DNA of 64,000 nt, taken from the NCBI RefSeq assembly GCF_000002235.5, contig NW_022145609.1, positions 38,056,130-38,120,129 of the forward strand, given 5' to 3'. The notes beneath the pieces were generated by a model that did not search any database, was not told where the DNA came from, and saw only the letters and a program-made list of their open reading frames with translations. Made by a program: the position numbers and the translations under genes. Shown here in pieces: positions 47,073 to 56,600 of the stretch (positions are counted from its first letter, which is position 1; every line of letters begins with the position of its first letter). The DNA is from Strongylocentrotus purpuratus (Eukaryota; Echinodermata; Echinoidea; Camarodonta; Strongylocentrotidae).

Positions 47073-50000
47073 CTATAGGAAAAGAAGATGAAAAGTAAAG
47101 TTGCATGAGCGTGCCTTTCATCATTTCAAATGGCACGGTGCACATGCCACTCCATGAACGGAGGGATACCATGCGTGTTACCAAAATGTCCTGTAAAGGG
47201 GTACTTTTCACGCATCAAACTCTGGCTCGTAGTACACAAAAATCGGGCCCGTATTGACTGTACACACCGGACTTAGGGGGGTGTTTTCAAAAGGAGGGAA
47301 CATGCATATATGCGTACCCTAAATAACACTGAGTGGGGGGGCCGGGGCACAAACTGGCCTAATCAAGGCTCATTCAGATATGACCCTGTGAAATACCTCA
47401 AAAAACTGCTGTGGTTTATTCATGTGTAAATGAATTGCAATTGCACGCAACAAAGGTCCTGCATGAATTTGCTGAGTTAGAACTGAGTTAGAACTGTGTT
47501 ACAAAATACAGATATGTGACGTGTATGTCACTCTATGTCATCACCAATAAAAGGCTTCGGTTTTGCATCGTCATATCTGAGTATTAAAGGCCTATAATAT
47601 CGGTTGCAACCATGGTAGCTCTGAAAACAGTTATTGAATGTGGTGTTTCTGAAAACAAGGACAATTAATTGTCAGTGATTACAGCATGTTTCTGAAGCAT
47701 TTTTGCTTCCTCCATCTTTCAAACATCACAGAAAACAAGGGCATACCAAAATAAATTTTCAAAAAACATTTTATGACGTTTCAACATACAATGTACAAGC
47801 TATTAAAGCTATATGATTCTTGTAAAGCGAAACGATGAGTGTAGGAAGTCTGAACGAGAGGTTACTTACGTCACGGTAGACAGGCTTTGGTAAGTCCTTT
47901 GAGTTGTTCTCAAGTCTCTGGTACGCAAAGGCAAGAAGGGCTAAGATTAGCAGGACGACCAGCGGAACACACACTCCAGCAATAATCAAAACTATGGGAA
48001 ATAATAATGACAAGAATTTATGAATTAAAGGGTACAGAAATTCTACATGGACTGACAAAGTTTAAGACAATGACAACGACAAAGACAAGCACACTGACAA
48101 TGAAACTGACAATGACTAATGTCACTGACAATGAGAGTCACAATGAAAATGACAATGACAATGGGGATGACAATGTAATGACAAAGACAAACACAAACAC
48201 AATGATAATGACAAAGACTATGACTCAACAATGTCAATGACAATGGCAATGACATTGGCAAAGGTCATAGATAGGAAAATAAAAATATCTAACAAATTTA
48301 TTGTTGATAGACGTGGAACAATATAACTGCATCAAACAAGTTTCATTTTAAGTTCATTCAAGCTACCAGTACTAAAGATCAAAGCGTGTACTATATCGCA
48401 CGCGACAGTGACATTGAAAAAGGTCAGATTTCTTGGAATGCAAACTCATGAATAGATAAGAACATCAAAATATCTTACAAATTTATTGCTGATAGACGTG
48501 TAACAGTATGCCTGCTTCCAACGAGTTTCATTTTAAATTCATTTTTGCCACCAGAACCAAAGAGATATTACAAACTAAAGATCAAATTGCACACAAAATA
48601 ATAATTTGGGTACAGCAAGAATGTAAAAATAGATTGTCAAAACACTTTTAACCTGGCAATCTATGGGCTGACAGATATAGAGTTATGAAGAAAATAAAGA
48701 ATACTAGAAAACCCCTTTACCAAGGCTTGGGTCCGATGCTGGCCCTATTCTTTGTGAACATTGCGTTGACTTTAAGTCTATCTCTTTTAATGTAGCTTTT
48801 CTGCTAATTGAGAGTGTTTTTCATTTGTAATATCTCTTTACAGAAGTAATATTTGAAGTTCATATTTTGAATATAGTAAAGCGACATGGAACTCCTAGCA
48901 TACAGACCAAAATATGTGTTGGTGATCGGTACACTTTAAAGGGATAGTCCACCCTGATATTAACTTGGTTTCAATAAAAGCAAAAAAAATGAGAGAAACA
49001 AATTTGTGAAAATTTGAGCAATATCCAAATAAACATAGGAAAATTACCAAATTGTGTTTGTTCGAACACACTTTAAAAATTCATAACTTTCTCATTTTTA
49101 CTTGGCATTTGCTCAAATTTCCATTGACCTGTTTCTCTCATGTTTCCGCTTCTATTAAAGCAATCCTAAATGATTAGGGTGGACTTTCCCTTTAAGTTGT
49201 ATATATACACATACTCTTACCTGAAATTCCTTCTTTGCTCACCACCATAGCAACGACTTTTAGGGTTACAGCTTTAGATCTTCCAGCTGAGTTTACTGCC
49301 AACAGAGTGATCGTATAGTTCTCATACCTGGCAAGACCTGAATATAGGCAAACATTCCAGAATGGTAACTTGTTAAGCAAGATGCAAGGCGTGATATCAA
49401 TTCAATCCCTTTCTTTGATACAAAAATAGATCCTTTATAACATAATTCTTTCCCCAATAGTCTTATGTGATGTACTTATTATATTTTAGGTCTATTTCTT
49501 TGCAAATCTGTCATTTTAAGAGTAATATGGTACTGATACTTTTTGTTTCTAGTGCCCCTAAATATTATCATATTATTTTGGCATGAATAGTATTGTATTA
49601 CATGGAATATAATCCGCTTCTCAATTCAAAACTGCGCAGCAATTTGTGTGCAGCAATTAATAGAGATATAAAGATGGAAGAACTTAATTTAATTTAATTT
49701 ACTTTTAATTAAAGAACTTTACATAACTATCTTGATCTAAGGAGACACGAACGAACGAATAGAGATATATATCAATCATTTGAACTTCGTGAAATTTTAC
49801 TGCACTGGCGGAGAAAATCTGTACTTAATCCATCCACATACTTTGTTATAGTGAACACCAAAGCATGCACAACTAATATGATCACAATGGTGAAAGATGA
49901 GACGCTCCATTCAACTCGGCTGCGCCTCGTTGAATATAGCGTCTCTTATCTTTCACCCCGTGCAAAATCTTGTACCATTGCACTCATGACCATTCACTAT

Positions 50001-50637
50001 TTGCATAATAGTCACTGAAGCAGGTTTCACTGTACCTTGTATTGTGTGGTTGAAAGTGTCCAGATCCAGACTGTAATCATTACGACCCTCAAGATCATAG
50101 ATGATCGTAGTGTTGCCCTCTGTCCCGTCGTCGATGGTTTTTCGGTCTCGTCTCACTTCTAACTCGAAGCGACTAACTCCCTGGAATGGTTTACTGTCAG
50201 TTTTAATCAGCTGTGAATAAAATCAGTGAGAGAGTAAAGATTGAAGAAAGCATGAAAGACACAGGGATGTATTCAACTTTAAAATGGTCAGACACAGTCA
50301 CACTTGTCTAATGAACTCCTTCAAGGAAACGTACAAGTTAGAGTGGCCTCCATGTGGCCCTTCTCAGCAGATTCTATAACACATGCTTCTTCCTTGAAAG
50401 AGAGAGTGGGAGAGAGAGTGGGAGAGTGGGAGCGAGAGAGAGAGAGAAAGGGAGAGAGAAAGTAGAGAGAGGAGAGAGAAAGTAGAGAGAGGAGAGAGAA
50501 AGTAGAGAGAGGAGAGAGAAAGTAGAGAGAGGAGAGAGAAAGTAGAGAGAGGAGAGAGAAAGAGAGGGAGAGAGAGGGAGGAGAGAGAGTGGGAGAGTGG
50601 GAGAGAGGGAGATAGAAAGAGAGGGATAGGGAGAGAG

Positions 50638-50675
<38 letters not shown>

Positions 50676-53600
50676 CAGAGAAAGGGAGAGAGAAAGTAGA
50701 GAGAGGAGAGAGAAAGTAGAGAGAGGAGAGAGAAAGTAGAGAGAGGAGAGAGAAAGAGAGGGAGAGAGAGAGGGGGAGAGAGAGGGGGAGAGAGAGAGTC
50801 AGGAGAGAGACAGACAGAGATGGAGAAAAAATGTAGATGACTACAGTAGTGATGTAGCCTTTTACATAAAGACGACCACAGCATTCATGAAATTTCTTCC
50901 TACCTGGGTAGAGAGTGTCAAATGTAGTTTCATGCCTTGCTAAAGGACACAAGTGCCACACGAGGGCTCAATCAAATCTACAACCTTTGCATAATTCCCA
51001 GTCCACAGTTTAAACCACTCAACTATTAATAAAGACATTTTGGAAGAGTATCAGAAAAGAGAAGTCCACGGTAAAGGATGATTCCAGAAATGCTCTCATA
51101 TTTAAAATAGGAATAGAAATAGTAAACAATTTGGAATAAAGTAATCTCTCCCCTCTCTCTCCCCCTCTCTATCAAACCGACGGAACAGTTAACAAAGAAG
51201 AGTCAACAACAACGATATATGAGACTAGGCTCTTCAATGGACACTTACAAATTTAGTTATTTCCCCAGGAAACTTAAGGACTGGGACGAGCTACCTCAGA
51301 TCATCGTCGAACTGCCTTCTTTGGAGCAGTTCAAGGTGGCTCTTGAAACAATTTAGTTCCCTTTTTAGGAACTGTACCGCATAGAGCTGTATACACCGAT
51401 TCGGTTTGGGGGTTTTATGTACCTGCCCGCCGGTGGCGGCGCTATAACTGGGGGGCTTCTCCGATCCAGCTGACAGTACAGAGAGCTCGAGAGCGGTTAC
51501 TAGCTAGCGGAGCAGCGACCCTGGCCGGCCTGGGCGAGGTTCGGTATAGGTATAGCATACCCGTTGCAATGTAAGCTAGCTAGCTGCAGTCAGACGCCCC
51601 CCAGTTATGGCGTCACCTTATGAGGGCGCACTTCCACCAGAAGTCGCCCGAATCGGTGTATATAACAACTCTATGCTTTACCCTCATCTAGATGCTGAAC
51701 AGGCGTTGATGAGTATTACTATAGAAGTAGAAGTAGAAAGTCTGATATGCCACATGTTTCTTGGAGACAAATGTACTCATAGCTGTGTCCTCTGTTTTTC
51801 ATTTGTTGAGACTTTCGGCACAATTTATTCAATTTGTGGAAACTTTGATGATCACAATTGTTCCCATTTACTACATAATCAACTAAACTCTTTGTAACAG
51901 CTTCAAGAAAATTTGTTCTACAATATACATAGCAAGACCAGTACTCAAAATTATTATTTTGTACTTATTGCAAAAATAAAAATAAAACAACAACAACAGA
52001 TCTCGGATCTTACCTTCCATGTTAGTATAATATCTCTCTCATCCTCTCTCTCTTCACTTTGAATAGTGGTGTAGTCTGTTCCCTCAAAGCCTACGTTGGG
52101 CACTAGCAATCAATGCAGAGATGGAGAATAAGGATCAACATTTTGAAATACAGCTCTGATAGAAAAATCTGCACCTTCTCCTATGACTACATGATCTACT
52201 ACTTCATCCACACGATGCTGCAGTCAAAAGCCAACTGGATATGACCCCCCCCCCTCCCCCCCCCCCCCTCCCCCCACCTGAAAAAAGAGAAAAAAGTGGA
52301 GGAAGGGAGGGGCATTTTCTTCATATTTCTCCTTTCTGATTCATTTGAGGGGCAACCATCACATCACCCCCTTAGGCTACACCTACAAGGTTATATACTA
52401 ACTTGAACTTCAGATAACTTCAGGCTTCTGGTAAAGCCTTGCTTAACACTGCATGGTACACTACCTAACAAACAAGTCAATGCAACGCGTAGCACCCTCT
52501 CGCCAGGTACATATGGCCTATATACGACATAAGTTACCTCCATTAGACTATACTGTTACATTACTAGGCAGGGAAGTTATTAATACCTGGGGATTGGATG
52601 TACAAAAAGTTTACAACTTTATAGAATGACCCATGAGAAGATCTGAAAATAAACTTTATTGTAATTGGTATGAGGATTTAAAAAAAGAATGTGAATAAAA
52701 TCAGGGATTTGCAGTAGAAGATTAAAGCATGTGAGAAGGTGACAAAATTAAAGAACACTGAAAAAATGGAAATGCATATTTAATGAGCTATGACCTTTGA
52801 CCAAAATCGAACTTTGGCTGTATTTTGATACCATGTACCTTCATACCAAATTTCATCAAAATCTGTCAAACATTACTAAAGTGATCGAACGGAAACCAGA
52901 TTCATTACGAACGGACGGAAGGTCGGCGGCGTTACTAAATTCCCTCCCACTTTGTCGACGAGGGGAAAATAAAACATGCCAGAAAAATAAAAACCATGTA
53001 GGCCCATAAAATTTGTAAATAAACAGCATGCCTACACAGGCCTATATACCATAAACATAATTCCATGTACCTATTTGTACGTTATAGGGTATAGGAATTT
53101 GATGCACACTCTACATTAATACTGTTAATTCATTTATTATTATATTTCATTTTCAGTGTTTTGTTTTTTAGATGGTTTACCCGCATAGGGCGCGACTCTC
53201 CTAGTCAAATGAACATATCGGTAGTGTCTTGCACTGAACCCGGTTCCGGCATTCAGAACATAGGGGATCTGATTGCATCACATCGCCTCCTCCACCGACC
53301 TTTATCAAAATAAGAGAGATAACAAAAACTAACCTGTTGGTAGAGTTCTACGGCACACTTCCTTAGATGACAGCCCCCAGTCAGACGAACTTTTACGAGC
53401 TGTCATTTGAAAACAGTATTCTGTATTGGCATTTTCCAGAATTAAAGCATGCTGCCTGTCATACTTTATAATAACCGGCTGTAGGAGAAATCATATCATA
53501 TTTGGGTTAAACCACTTTTACACATGCTAGTATGATATCCAATTTTCAATTTTATTGATTTAATTAAGCCAGTCATTACAAATAACATACAGTATACATG

Positions 53601-56600
53601 CATCATGTTATCCTGAAGAATTGAGGTATGCAAGTAAATCAGAGTTAAAGGTAATACAAAGTTTTGGTATGGGGTCATGAATTTGGTTCAAATGAACATA
53701 TTGGACGCAGTCCTACAATATTCAGGGATCGTTGTCGCCCTTGAAATCGAGTCTAAAGTGATGAAATTGTAAATAATAAACTCTTTAGGTTGTATAGCTC
53801 CCTCTCAAGACTGATATTACTGTTAAACAATGTTTCTTGACTACAATCGACCGATTTGCTATGCCCGTTTGGAAATTATATCAGAACTGCATAATCTGAG
53901 ATTTTCATGGTCGCAGCTACCATGGAATGGCCTTAGGTGCTATTTAAAATATTTGAAATTTACTGGGAGATTCGGTAAATTTTTGATTAATTTCTCAAAA
54001 GTAGAAGTGTTTTAGGGGCTACATTTTCTAGTGCTTATAATACATCCACAGGGGCATCCAAATATATCAGCATTTTAAAGAATTACTATCTATCCAATTT
54101 TCAAAATTTCCCAAAACTTTGCATTATACCTTTAAGAAGGATAACATAACAAATCACTTCTTTATCTAACTTTATCCTTAAGAATTGAGACAGGTACCGG
54201 TAAGTGAATTGGCCGTCTTGAATAATAACACAATTGAAGCGCTGGATTCTTGTGTTCAGCGCATGCTCCTAAAGTCTTAGTAGGAACGGTCTAGACAGGG
54301 CTCATAAAAGATGGCATCATATACCGTACATTGTAGGTCAAAACTATTCAAGTTTCTTTTAGCTAGGTTCCAGTCCCGTTAAGGAATACCAGAAAAAATA
54401 CTGCAAATTTTCTTGTCGGGTTCTGTTTAAAGGCCCACTGCACTACTTGTAGCTACTTGCGCCCTCTATACAACAAACAATGCATAATTGGTGACCATTG
54501 GTCCCCCATGATCCTCTTTTTCTTAACTGAGAGCTGAGTTGATGAGATAACCACCTGTCCAGTGACCTTGCAGGGCGGTCTAATCCCTCCTGTAAAACTA
54601 TGGCAGATAAGCTTTAAAGCTTTTCTCTCTAGCCTAACTCCGAGCACGGTCCGATATACACATTTCTGTGTACGGTGCATGTAACTTTTAGCAAGACTGG
54701 GCAAATTTCTTATCATATTGATGATTCCAAATCCTCACAAATACCGGCACTTATGTGCTACATGATCAACCTTTACCAACCACTCCCACACAGTTTCTTT
54801 CACAATGCCATTGCATGACCAGAACTCAACTTTATTAAAACAAAATGACTTTAATTATCCTAATTTTGTTGTTGCAACATTGCTTTTTATCTCATCCTCC
54901 TGTGTCACGGTGACTAGTATATAATTCTTGATAACATAGAAATAATTTCTAACTCACCGTTAGCTCCTCCCCTGTGGAGCGATCTTGATATGTCAACTTG
55001 TACTTAAAATGCTGAATGTATAGGTTACAACCAGAGAGCGTCCATCGGATATCCATTGTATGGGAGGATACAGGAACAACACTTGTGATGTTAGGCGCAG
55101 GGGCAGTAACTACCAGACAAAAGGGAAAAACAAAATATTTATGATATCCCATTCCTGTATTCGCAGTTATTTTCACAGGGGGTTTATTTTTGTTGCGAAC
55201 CACTCATTGATCGTGTATCTAACAGCAGGCGAAAAGATTTCAAGCAAGGACTGAGATCACGAAAGCATCTCGCATGAGCCATCTATACACTAAAGCACGA
55301 GCCTTCACCGGGACATGCCACATAGTTTGAGACCACACTGATTGTATTATTATTATTATTATTAATATTATAGGCATTTAGCTACGCTATTCGTAGTACA
55401 CTATATCACAGCGCTTACAATAATATGCAATATAACAATATAACCACAAATCTTAACATAACGTTAAACAAACAAAAAAATAATAGCGAATCAAGTAGAA
55501 AATAAGTAGGTTTTTAAGGAGTTTCTTAAAAACATCCACTGATGAAGCAGCTTTTATACTGGAGGAAAGTTTATTGCAATCCTTAGCTGCTGCAACAGTG
55601 AATGTGCGATCTCCTGCCTTACTACGAGCCACATGAAAAGGCAACCAAAATGGGTCTGCATTGGAGCAATTGTAATGGCTAATGCTAAAGCCGAAGTAAT
55701 AATAATGGAGCGACTGGAGTGGCAATGTGCCAGACTTGTACCCTATACAAGACTCCACTATTATTATTATCAATAAGTCTGTTTTCATCAGCTCGAGTTT
55801 ACCAAATAAACCACTATTTTCAGACTCTGGATATTATCCCGAAGCTCGAAATTGCGTCTTCACCAGAGCGATACGCTCAACACAAACTAGCTCGGACGGG
55901 CACAAATTAGCCTGCTATTTCCCCAATAGCAGGATATTTTGGAAACAAGACCAAGATTTCTCGGGATATTTTCTCGACCAAATATCCCGCGACCAAATAT
56001 CCCGCTAATTGCATCTGCGGGCTGATGAAAACGCAAATTAACTGGTTAGTTTGTGATTGCGATAGTTAAAATAGTGGGTTATTTGGCAAACTCGAGCTGA
56101 TAAAGACAGGCCTATCATAACCCTTTACACCAAGGGTGCATTCTCACTTACAATGATCGAGAGGGCTGTACTCCGGAACATCAACACTGAGTGTCCCTAG
56201 TGCATTGGTGATGTTGAGTCTGAATGTTGACGCATCCTTTCCTTCGAAGTGACATCCATACTCACGATAACCTGGGCACTCGGTCCAGGATTTTTGAAAT
56301 CTAGAACAAAACAAAAAGAACAAATAGAAAAAGAATTGTAGGATCATCAATAGTGATCTGTCAGTTTATGACAGGTTCAGTGACCCAATCAGAGTTCTAC
56401 TTCAAGTGTCTCTCCAAGTACTTCGGTCTTTAGCCATCCGTTTCAGCATTTCATACCCCGTTGCTCCACATTCCGCAATTAAATCATCTAGAAAGCCTTT
56501 AGGAGGTCTTCCCCTCAACTTCTTTCCATGTAGATGGCCTTCTAGTACTATGCCACAGCATAGGATTGACAACAAAAAAATCACCTACACAAGACTAGGC

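Noticed and set aside
50321-50961. Two long minus-strand frames (187 and 195 residues) with Leu/Ser repeats
   Set aside because: They are translations of the polypurine minisatellite; the receptor splice frame skips this intron.
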